A stretch of DNA of 7,092 nucleotides from Desulfobacterales bacterium. GTDB lineage: Bacteria > Desulfobacterota > Desulfobacteria > Desulfobacterales > UBA5852. This document shows positions 1-6,665 of this stretch, one piece after another. Location of the stretch: assembly GCA_016735415.1 (NCBI GenBank), contig JAERRP010000034.1, positions 1-7,092 of the forward strand, read 5' to 3'. A model generated the notes under the pieces. It was not told the DNA's origin, ran no database searches, and worked only from the letters and a program-made list of their open reading frames with translations. Position 1 is the first letter of the stretch. Every line of letters begins with the position of its first letter. A program made the translations under genes and the position numbers.

Positions 1-3000
1 GGGTGTAGTTACGCGTTACGATCGAAAAGGCGGCTCTTCCGTTGTTGTGTTTGCGAATTAGAGAACGAAACGTTTTATGATCGGAGGAAGCGATAACTTC
101 ATCGGCGTCCATAACGAGAATCCAGTCGCCGGATGCCTGTTTCAGGCTGAAGTTACGGGCGGCCGAGAAATCGTCATTCCATTCGAAATCAAAAACCTTG
201 GCGCCGAAAACCTCGACAATGTCCCGCGTGACATCCGATGAGCCCGTGTCCACGACAATCATTTCATCGACAATGGGCTTGAGGCTTTCCAGGCAACGGG
301 CGATGTATTTTTCTTCGTTTTTGACAATCATACAAAGCGATAGGGAAGGGTGTTGCCCCTTTTTGATGGTCATCGGTCCAACCTTGCCACGGATATCCTT
401 GGCGGCTTCAAGCAATTGAGGCTCGGCACCAAAGCGCACCATGACGGACTCGATCTGGTCCAAAGCGGCCAAGTAAGCCTCCAGGCGGATCAGGATGTCA
501 ATCAATAAAAATCGTGCCTTGAGAAAATCAGGATGACGCTTAACGACTTTTTCGAAAAAGGGCTTCGCGCGTTCATACTGAGCCGTTTCGCTGATGGCAA
601 TGTGATAAGTGGTGGCAACATTCGGGGCCGTTGGCGAAAGGCTGAAGCCTTTTTCAAAGTAATCCAGAGCGGTGTCGGTGGCCCCCTGTTCCCAGTGTAT
701 CGTGCCCCAATTGGTCCAGGGGTCGCCCCAACTTGAATCGCAATCGGAGGCCTTTTGAAAATGACGGATGGCGGCTTCGGGATTGCCATTGCGATATTCA
801 ATAACTCCTTTCAAATTCCATCCGTGGGAGCAGTTGACGTCCTTTTCCAATGCCTGTCCGGCCAACCGGTCGGCCCCTGACAAATCCCCGGCCGCTTCGT
901 ATCCGCTGCCAACCAATGCCAGCACCCAGGCCGGCACATCCGACCGGTTTTCCAAGGGACGCAACTGCTCAGGAATGCCCGCTTCCTGGCCGGACTGCAG
1001 CATCACATCGTATAGAAGGCGATAGGCCTCCCAATGATCGGGTTGCGCTGCAATGGCCTTCTGCAAAGACATCAAAGCGGACGGAAAATCTTCCCTCAGG
1101 TAGTGGGCCCATGAAGGTTCAATAACATTGTTTTCCGACAGTAGTTCCGCTTGCCGGAGAGGGAAAACGCCCTTTTTTAGTTTTGATGTTGATTTTTTAT
1201 TTTTCTTCCGTGTTTTTTTCGAGGTCTTCCTTTTAGCATTTTTTTTAGGTTTCAGGCCTGAGGGATTGATGGCGGCAATCGGGCCATTGCCGAAACCCGA
1301 ATTAAATTCTGTTTTGATGACCTTTATGGACTTGAAGTCTGCAGGAAAAAGGAACTGTAACTGATCCGGGTCGGAAATGCCTCGCCGAGATAATTTCTGA
1401 TTGTGATCGACGACTCGGATCTGTTCGTTATTTGCCAGGGACCGGGCATTGTTTAAAAAGTGGGGGGTATCTTGGGTCGCCCGGTGATACTGAGCGACAA
1501 CTCCCATGTTGTTCAGGGCTTCGACGTTTTCAGTATCCAACTCGATGGCCTTGGCGAATAATTTTACGGGTGAACCTAAGGCGTGTATGGATTTGCCATC
1601 AATGTAATACAATCCCATCCCGAAGCAACCCACTTCGGTATAAGCCTTCGAAAGAGCCTTGAGGGTCATTGCGGTGCCACGTCCCATCAGGCGGGCAAAG
1701 CGGTCCGGCGCAAGATAATGGTCATAGAGAACTGAACATTCCTGCATGCCGATGTCCTTGTTGGCCCGCTCAACGCTAGTGGGATTTTCCAGATAGAGAC
1801 CGATCGTTCGTTCAAGTTTTAGCGCCTTGAACCCTTTAGCGGAAAATCGAAGCATGAATTCACGGTCGCCAAATACAGTGTAGGAATCGTCAAAAGCTCC
1901 GATTTGCTTGAACACCGAGCGGCGGACAAAATTAGCGTGACTGGTTACCTGAAGATAGAAGAATAGTCCCGGATGGAATTCCGGGTAGACGAAAAGGTGT
2001 TTGGACATACTTGATTCAAAGGTGTCGTTGGGGGTCCGGGTAACCACCCAATTGCCGTATACGGCGTCATATTCCGGCTGTGCGTCAAGCGTGTCCGCCA
2101 TGACTTCCAATGCGTTGGGTGCAAAACGGTCATCTGTGTTGGCATTTACAAAATAGGTCCCGCGGGCGTTTTCGATGCCACGATTCCAGGCTGCGTAAAC
2201 CGTTTCTCTTTCCTGAGTTCGGAGATAAACGATATGAGGATATTTTTCAGAAAATCTTTCTACGATGGCCCGCTCGTTTTCAGGCGAATTCGAATCCACA
2301 ACGATGATTTCCAGTTGGCCTTTTTGAAATACTGACTGCTCGACGAGATTTTGCAGACGCCCTTCTATGAACCGCTTGGAACGGTAGGTAGAAACCACCG
2401 CGCTGACGCGAAAATTATGTTCGGATATCGTTAAGCGTTCATGTTTCGTTTGCTGGATCCAACGGGCTTTGAATCCCACAATTTCCTTGGAAGTATAAAA
2501 GTGTTTGGCAAGCCGTGTATTGTAAAATCGATTTAACTGATCCTCTGGAATTATGAACTTAGATAAAAATTGTTTGTAAAGAGAGTAATATGGCTTTTCA
2601 CTGATAGTGTTGGCCGTTGCCAATGGAAAATTGTCGATCGTGAGAAATTCACTGAAAGCTTCTCCGGCACAAATCGATAATTGTTCGATTCGTAACGCTA
2701 ATATGTCGGCATTGTTCGTTCGATAAATGGTGTATCCACGCTGCTTGTTAAATGGTGTAGAAAATATGTCGAATCCGAAAACATCCTTCAATTCAGTGTC
2801 GAACCAGCTACAGGCATCGTCGTCCGATTCATTAAAATCTCTTAAATATTTTCCGATATGGTTTTCAATTAGCTTAATTTGTTCCGCTGCATTTTTAAGT
2901 TTAAGTACTTTTGGAATAATGAAATCTAAATTCTGGAATATGCAAGAGATTAAACGCGATAATGGATCGCGAACCATTGTTATAATTTTCCAGCGTGTAT

Positions 3001-4822
3001 CATGTCGCCGGTTTTCTATAAATTCTCTGAATGCGCGATATCGTCTGATTCGCTGAGGTATTTGTGTGGTGCCACTTAATCGATATCTTTCTTCAGCTTG
3101 CTGGATGCCTTGCCACGAAAGTCGGTGGATATGCTGATTGGGAATTCCAATTCGATTCAGTGAATTCATTACGCTCGTCGAACCCACCTTCCCCATTTGA
3201 TAAATGATCACAGGAGAAAATTCAGCGCCACAGCTGGTTAAACTTTCTAATGACCCATTCAAAGATGCTGTTATTGAATCGACAGAACGAACAACTTTAT
3301 TCCCGATGGGAAATAGTATTTTATCTTTAGAAACTGTATCTGCTGAAGTGGTAACATCAGTTTTCGTTTCGATTTCAGAAAGAAGCTGACGAGCACCACG
3401 GTTTTCAGGATGAGCGAGAAGCACTTGATGACAAAAATCACGGGCATCTTTTAATCTATCATTCTTTATGCAAATATGGGCGAGGCAGAGAAGTGTTTCT
3501 GCATCGCTGGGATTATTTTGAAGGATACGGACATAAACGGCAAGCGCCTCCTCATCTTTACCCATCGAAAAATATAGATGATCAGCAAGGTTTTTCTGGA
3601 AAACAGTATTAGTGGGTTCCAAAGCCGATGCTTTGCCGTAAAAATCCAGTGCCTCCTTCTTTTTCTGCAGACGGTAGTGAAGTACGCCCAGGTCGTTGTA
3701 TGCGATGGCCGTATTTGGATAACGCGTTAAGAATTTTAAGATTTTGTCTACCGCAGCGCTGGGTGCCATATCTGATATTTTTGCTGCGAGGCTGTCATAG
3801 GCCGTCAGGATTGAATTTTGTCCAGAATGATGCCGGACTTCTAAGACCGACATATCATCACGGGAATTATTTTTTTTATCTAACGATTGTTCAGATTTGA
3901 GAGAATTTAAAACCCCATTGATCTCATCGAAATCGTATCCCATGTTTTTAATGATCTTTGGATCAACGGATTTCAGGTAGCTACGGGCAAATTTGGTTAA
4001 ATTTGGTTTGGATAGATTGGCATTCCATTTATTAAGACTATGCTTGACGGGCCGATCATAAAGGTGGACGTTATTCTGATCGCCATATCGACCTTGTGGC
4101 GCTGAATGAGATCCGTATCTAATCATTTCTTTCGAAAAATCTATTTCCAGGAAATCGCATAGCTTTTGAACTGTTTTAGAGGGAGTGGTGATTAACTCTT
4201 CGTAACTGACAATGGCGGCCTTGTCCTTAAGGTAATTAATGCCCTCCACAATCATCCGCGGGCCATCGGTCATATCGCGATAGTTCGCTGATCGGATCAA
4301 ACGCGCCGGGTCATTGCGGCACCATGTCTGCAGAACGGATGACAATACTGCCATGGGGTTGCGAAGCAGGATGATAAAACGGGCATTAGGAAACGTGCGC
4401 TTCAACTCTGGAATAATTGTATAATAGCGTGGGGTCTTGTCGAGAAAGAGACTTTTACCAGAAATTTCAACAATTCTACTATAAAATGTTAAACCATAGG
4501 CGCGTGCGGATTTATAATATAGATCTTCACCTTCTGGGAAGTGCTTGAGAAAATCTCTCAGTGCTCCTATTGCAAGAGCATGCTCATATTTAGTACGCAC
4601 CTCATCAGGCTTGAGCGCATGTAGTGGATGTAGCATTAGCCAAGGTTCGGTTGTAGTGCAGATATCTTGATGTGCGGATAGGATGCGTTGGAGAAGAGTA
4701 GATCCAGAACGCGGAAGGGCTATTAGGAAAATTAGATTACGGTCGCAAAATTCCTTGGACGGAAATTTGCCCAAAGTGGATTCTGATGATTTATATCTTG
4801 CCATAGTGTTCTTCGCAACCAT
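1..4822 (-). CDS. Giant modular sulfotransferase / TPR / glycosyltransferase protein (C-terminus off window)
   Basis: The frame is open without a stop for 1607 codons from ATG at 4822 and runs off the left edge. Modules in order: (1) sulfotransferase, about residues 28-300, with a PAPS 5'-phosphosulfate loop PRSGSTLLQ (37-45) and 3'-phosphate motif LLRNPMAVLSS (R154, S162); (2) three TPRs, about 368-472; (3) a second sulfotransferase-like module, about 537-790, with QMGKVGSTSV (542-551) and VRDPLSRLIS (R618, S626), resembling the putative capsular polysaccharide synthesis family; (4) GT-A family 2, about 804-1010, with D843, NANTDDR (D897, D898) and GDREF (985-989); (5) a TPR-like stretch, about 1085-1125; (6) a Lys-rich linker, 1191-1217; (7) TPRs, about 1235-1480; (8) a second GT2 from about 1493, with MIVKNEE, VVDTGSSD (D1525) and MDADE (D1572, D1574). 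There are no membrane segments or signal peptide, so it is probably cytoplasmic. Known families imply sugar transfer and PAPS-dependent sulfation; acting on one surface glycan is inference. A stop codon lies 6 nt upstream of the ATG, and AGGGGG sits 12 nt upstream. Met7 (4804) is an alternative start. Confidence 0.95.
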   Translation of the reverse strand, partial: MVAKNTMARYKSSESTLGKFPSKEFCDRNLIFLIALPRSGSTLLQRILSAHQDICTTTEPWLMLHPLHALKPDEVRTKYEHALAIGALRDFLKHFPEGEDLYYKSARAYGLTFYSRIVEISGKSLFLDKTPRYYTIIPELKRTFPNARFIILLRNPMAVLSSVLQTWCRNDPARLIRSANYRDMTDGPRMIVEGINYLKDKAAIVSYEELITTPSKTVQKLCDFLEIDFSKEMIRYGSHSAPQGRYGDQNNVHLYDRPVKHSLNKWNANLSKPNLTKFARSYLKSVDPKIIKNMGYDFDEINGVLNSLKSEQSLDKKNNSRDDMSVLEVRHHSGQNSILTAYDSLAAKISDMAPSAAVDKILKFLTRYPNTAIAYNDLGVLHYRLQKKKEALDFYGKASALEPTNTVFQKNLADHLYFSMGKDEEALAVYVRILQNNPSDAETLLCLAHICIKNDRLKDARDFCHQVLLAHPENRGARQLLSEIETKTDVTTSADTVSKDKILFPIGNKVVRSVDSITASLNGSLESLTSCGAEFSPVIIYQMGKVGSTSVMNSLNRIGIPNQHIHRLSWQGIQQAEERYRLSGTTQIPQRIRRYRAFREFIENRRHDTRWKIITMVRDPLSRLISCIFQNLDFIIPKVLKLKNAAEQIKLIENHIGKYLRDFNESDDDACSWFDTELKDVFGFDIFSTPFNKQRGYTIYRTNNADILALRIEQLSICAGEAFSEFLTIDNFPLATANTISEKPYYSLYKQFLSKFIIPEDQLNRFYNTRLAKHFYTSKEIVGFKARWIQQTKHERLTISEHNFRVSAVVSTYRSKRFIEGRLQNLVEQSVFQKGQLEIIVVDSNSPENERAIVERFSEKYPHIVYLRTQERETVYAAWNRGIENARGTYFVNANTDDRFAPNALEVMADTLDAQPEYDAVYGNWVVTRTPNDTFESSMSKHLFVYPEFHPGLFFYLQVTSHANFVRRSVFKQIGAFDDSYTVFGDREFMLRFSAKGFKALKLERTIGLYLENPTSVERANKDIGMQECSVLYDHYLAPDRFARLMGRGTAMTLKALSKAYTEVGCFGMGLYYIDGKSIHALGSPVKLFAKAIELDTENVEALNNMGVVAQYHRATQDTPHFLNNARSLANNEQIRVVDHNQKLSRRGISDPDQLQFLFPADFKSIKVIKTEFNSGFGNGPIAAINPSGLKPKKNAKRKTSKKTRKKNKKSTSKLKKGVFPLRQAELLSENNVIEPSWAHYLREDFPSALMSLQKAIAAQPDHWEAYRLLYDVMLQSGQEAGIPEQLRPLENRSDVPAWVLALVGSGYEAAGDLSGADRLAGQALEKDVNCSHGWNLKGVIEYRNGNPEAAIRHFQKASDCDSSWGDPWTNWGTIHWEQGATDTALDYFEKGFSLSPTAPNVATTYHIAISETAQYERAKPFFEKVVKRHPDFLKARFLLIDILIRLEAYLAALDQIESVMVRFGAEPQLLEAAKDIRGKVGPMTIKKGQHPSLSLCMIVKNEEKYIARCLESLKPIVDEMIVVDTGSSDVTRDIVEVFGAKVFDFEWNDDFSAARNFSLKQASGDWILVMDADEVIASSDHKTFRSLIRKHNNGRAAFSIVTRNYT
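1130..1178 (-). promoter_or_regulatory. Possible -1 ribosomal frameshift element
   Basis: At the end of the Lys-rich linker the coding strand has A AAA AAG (complement of 1172-1178), in the phase needed for -1 slippage: the last base of CTA, then AAA, then AAG. Three bases later, 7-base arms GTTTTCC and GGAAAAC can pair around a 25-nt loop, which itself contains a TCCG/CGGA mini-stem. The -1 frame then reads 17 codons to TGA at 1119-1121. That would give a protein of about 1234 residues lacking the second TPR/GT half. The heptamer type is known from E. coli dnaX. Use here is inference: the spacer is short, and no Shine-Dalgarno-like stimulator lies at the usual distance. Confidence 0.25.
1169..1252 (-). 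repeat. Lysine-rich low-complexity linker (A-tract DNA) inside the giant gene
   Basis: Residues 1191-1217 contain 14 Lys and 2 Arg in 27 positions, the rest mainly Ser, Thr and Asn. They separate the sulfotransferase/GT half from the TPR/GT half. The coding strand is a series of A runs, including A8 (complement of 1239-1246) and A7 (complement of 1213-1219). The linker is basic and probably disordered. It could be a flexible hinge, or could contact acidic polymer or membrane. Such A runs are also prone to polymerase or ribosome slippage. Confidence 0.85.
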
Positions 4823-4828
4823 TTGTAA

Positions 4829-5008
4829 TTAAAACCCCCTAAACTCGCTATGGTTGAAGGTATAGAGTTGTGCCACTGAATTCGAAGCGCTATAGGATTC
4901 GCCATCAGGAAGAAAGACGCTAAAATTTGTCCTTTCTATGGGGATGCCATTGAAACAGGATTGATAAATATTGATATCGTGTGGATTGACCAATAAAATT
5001 TTTTTCAT
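4829..5008 (-). CDS. Small ORF, 59 residues, unrecognised
   Basis: ATG at 5008 opens 59 codons beginning MKKILLVNPHDIN and ending in TAA at 4829-4831, 6 nt before the ATG of the giant gene and in the same frame. It starts 41 nt after the stop of the kinase-like gene. I do not recognise the family. The first ten residues look like the opening beta-strand and loop of a Rossmann or GT-B fold, but nothing resembling a full domain follows, and there is no signal peptide or membrane helix. No good Shine-Dalgarno precedes its ATG, which lowers confidence. Its own 3' end holds the AGGGGG that may serve the giant gene, so translational coupling is possible. Alternatives: a remnant of a longer gene; a former N-terminal extension of the giant protein cut off by one TAA; or untranslated spacer. 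Confidence 0.5.
   Translation of the reverse strand: MKKILLVNPHDINIYQSCFNGIPIERTNFSVFLPDGESYSASNSVAQLYTFNHSEFRGF
4835..4840 (-). promoter_or_regulatory. Candidate ribosome binding site of the giant gene
   Basis: AGGGGG on the minus strand is the only purine-rich anti-16S-like stretch upstream of the giant gene. It lies 12 nt before the ATG at 4822, longer than the usual 5-9 nt. The distance to Met7 (4804) is longer still, so 4822 is preferred. It falls within the last codons of the 59-residue ORF. Confidence 0.4.
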
Positions 5009-5049
5009 AGCGGTGGTGTGTCGGAAGAAGGGCAGATATTAAAAATTGT

Positions 5050-6369
5050 TTACAAGGGGAGTTCAATGATCATAACAAATCCGCCCCTCTGACGATTGAA
5101 AAAACGAATTTGGCCTCGATGCGCTTTGACAATTCCGGAAACCGAAGCAAGGCCCAACCCCCGGCGTTTTCGACCCCTCGCTTCTTTGGTAAAAGGATCA
5201 AATGCGTGAACCCCCAAAGTATCCGGCAGGCCGGGTCCATTGTCTTCAACCATAAGTTGGACCTTCATCCGCGTAACTGAATTTATACAACAGGCTTCAT
5301 TCAGGCCGGTCTTCTTTCTTTGAAGCGTAATGGATACTTCACCGCCCTGGGGCCTTGCATCGTCTGCATTGGCGAGAATTTCCAGAAGCATTTTACGCAG
5401 AAGTTGTGGATTGCCCTTAAAGCGAACCGGGGTCGAAGGGTCTTTTATAGTAACCCCTAACGATGAAAAGCAGGACTGATATATTGCGACGGCTTCTTTG
5501 ATAACCGTATTGAGGTCAATCGGCTGACGATCAATTCCGGCGCTGGTTGCATAGGCCTGCAAAGCATCGGCGATCGTGATACCCCTTTTGAGATGGATTG
5601 CGATCTGCCGGTGGTGATCACAACAGCGCACTTGTAACCCTTTGGCGACGAAGACGCGACTGGTCTGGTGATGAAGGAACTGCAGAATGCGTTTCAGACG
5701 TCTGGCCATGTTTCCGGCAATGATTTGAAGGACTTTTTGAACATGGATTTCTGTCGCCGACCCACTCTCGGGCCCTCTTTTTTTTATCCCGTTCGAGAAT
5801 ATCCGTTTGCCGATCTCACGATCGGACAGATCGATGGGATAGAGGGTGACTTGTCTGCGATGCGGGCGATGAAAAACATCGACCAACAAGCGTGTCAGAA
5901 GCGCTGTGTTATGAATGAGTTCTTCACAGTCGCGTAACTGACCGTAGGCGGGATGATCAGGACCGAGGTGAAACATGACAATCGAAATGTTACCGACGAT
6001 GGCCATGAACAGATTATTGTAGTGGCAGGCCAATCCCTCGGCAAATGTCGTCAGCGGCTCTTTGGCGTGGGCCGGGAGGCGGTCCAGAGTCGCTATGATA
6101 TCTTCCGGGAGTTTGCCAGAATGAAATGGTTTGGAAACGAGCGGTTGAAAAAGGCGGATCGTGCGGCCTTCGGCACTGTGGACCACACCGCGGGTTTTTT
6201 GTTGGTGGTAAAAGCGGTCCGAAAGCTGATTCCGGCGTCTATCACCATTGGGGGGTATCAGCGGTTGTGTTCGGTCATTAAAATCCAACAGTTCATCCAA
6301 AACCGCCTGACGACCATCGCCGCTGTTCATCAGCATTTGAAGATTTTCAATTGAGCTGGAGTCGATCAT
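5050..6369 (-). CDS. Soluble histidine-kinase-like protein with tandem degenerate phosphoacceptor helices
   Basis: The 439-residue protein has no membrane segment or recognisable PAS domain. The C-terminal ATPase domain (about 315-439) is complete: N box LLEILANADDA (E330, N334, D337), G1 DNGPG (376-380), F box FDPF (390-393) and G2 RRGLGLASV (G404, G406), so ATP binding is likely. The helix at 107-165 aligns with the classical AHDFNNLLM pattern but reads ACHYNNLFM, placing Cys115 where the phosphoacceptor His belongs and His116 one position later. A second helix, AGNMARRLKRIL (218-229), matches AGGIAHDFNNLL with Arg223 at the His position. Each copy ends in a PIDL segment (178-181, 283-286). 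By family it is a signalling ATPase; autophosphorylation is doubtful. No response regulator gene lies in the window. It is upstream of, and probably cotranscribed with, the small ORF and the giant gene. The ATG at 6369 follows a weak GGA-type site. Confidence 0.92.
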   Translation of the reverse strand: MIDSSSIENLQMLMNSGDGRQAVLDELLDFNDRTQPLIPPNGDRRRNQLSDRFYHQQKTRGVVHSAEGRTIRLFQPLVSKPFHSGKLPEDIIATLDRLPAHAKEPLTTFAEGLACHYNNLFMAIVGNISIVMFHLGPDHPAYGQLRDCEELIHNTALLTRLLVDVFHRPHRRQVTLYPIDLSDREIGKRIFSNGIKKRGPESGSATEIHVQKVLQIIAGNMARRLKRILQFLHHQTSRVFVAKGLQVRCCDHHRQIAIHLKRGITIADALQAYATSAGIDRQPIDLNTVIKEAVAIYQSCFSSLGVTIKDPSTPVRFKGNPQLLRKMLLEILANADDARPQGGEVSITLQRKKTGLNEACCINSVTRMKVQLMVEDNGPGLPDTLGVHAFDPFTKEARGRKRRGLGLASVSGIVKAHRGQIRFFNRQRGGFVMIIELPL

Positions 6370-6395
6370 TTTGATATTTTCCGTTTTTTAAATAG

Positions 6396-6413
6396 GCTGT
6401 GGTAGTGCACAGC
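6396..6413 (-). other. Small hairpin in the leader of the kinase-like gene
   Basis: Six-base arms GCTGTG and CACAGC flank a 6-nt loop, 27 bp before the kinase ATG. On the minus strand no T run follows it, so it is not a classical terminator; it would lie in the 5' untranslated leader. Its function is unknown. Confidence 0.3.
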
Positions 6414-6511
6414 AAAAAACAGGCCAATTGGCGGATTAGATAATATTATGAATAAACACACATGATTAGGTTAATTCATGCATTTACAATCAATGGCATT
6501 ATTTTCCGCGC

Positions 6512-6554
6512 ACCCGTGTCAAAATGCAAAAAGAGTCAAGTACTTGACACCGGG
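6512..6554. promoter_or_regulatory. Nested palindrome, candidate operator
   Basis: GTCAAGTACTTGAC (6535-6548) is a perfect 14-bp palindrome. It overlaps the right arm of a wider inverted repeat whose left arm is CCCGTGTCAA (around 6513-6522) and right arm TTGACACCGGG (6544-6554), identical in sense apart from one extra G. The right arm includes the -35-like TTGACA. The arrangement fits a dimeric regulator binding one or two sites and blocking or assisting transcription of the plus-strand gene. No regulator family can be named from the motif. Confidence 0.5.
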
Positions 6555-6665
6555 ATCGGGTCGCTCCGATGCGGTTTAAAGTGATCGATCAAACAGGCCG
6601 ATAAGCCCCATGAAGCACACAACCTAGTTCGTGAACCGACAAGCAAAAATGAACAGACAGACACA

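Larger units (their letters stand above)
6370..6665. promoter_or_regulatory. Divergent intergenic control region
   Basis: This stretch separates the leftward kinase-like gene from the rightward 129-residue gene, and I see no convincing ORF in it. It holds an AT-rich patch at about 6435-6500 (including ATAATATTAT), the inverted repeats listed separately, TGATCGATCA (a 10-bp palindrome at 6582-6591), and an ATCGG/CCGAT mini-dyad at 6555-6570. TTGACA at 6544-6549 matches a sigma-70 -35 box for the plus strand, but no good -10 box sits 16-18 bp downstream. No sigma-54 GG-N10-GC site is evident. Promoters for both genes must lie here unless they start elsewhere, but I cannot place them with confidence. 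Confidence 0.5.

Noticed and set aside
502..801. Minus-strand ORFs at 502-801 and 1945-2145
   Set aside because: Out-of-frame shadows of the giant gene; the in-frame translation has TPR and GT2 motifs there.
198..3900. Several plus-strand ORFs of 61-109 residues (for example 198-419, 850-1125, 2727-3056, 3628-3900)
   Set aside because: All lie antisense to the giant gene, which shows recognisable motifs at matching positions.
1..4822. Giant gene as several adjacent genes broken by frameshifts
   Set aside because: Triplet-by-triplet reading in the frame of ATG 4822 found no stop down to codon 2-4, and all module motifs fall in that one frame.
5953..6354. Plus-strand ORF of 133 residues
   Set aside because: Antisense to the kinase-like gene, whose ATPase and helix motifs are clear on the minus strand.
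6396..6413. Hairpin read as a rho-independent terminator
   Set aside because: On the plus strand it is followed by A residues and on the minus strand by no T run, so neither orientation makes a terminator.
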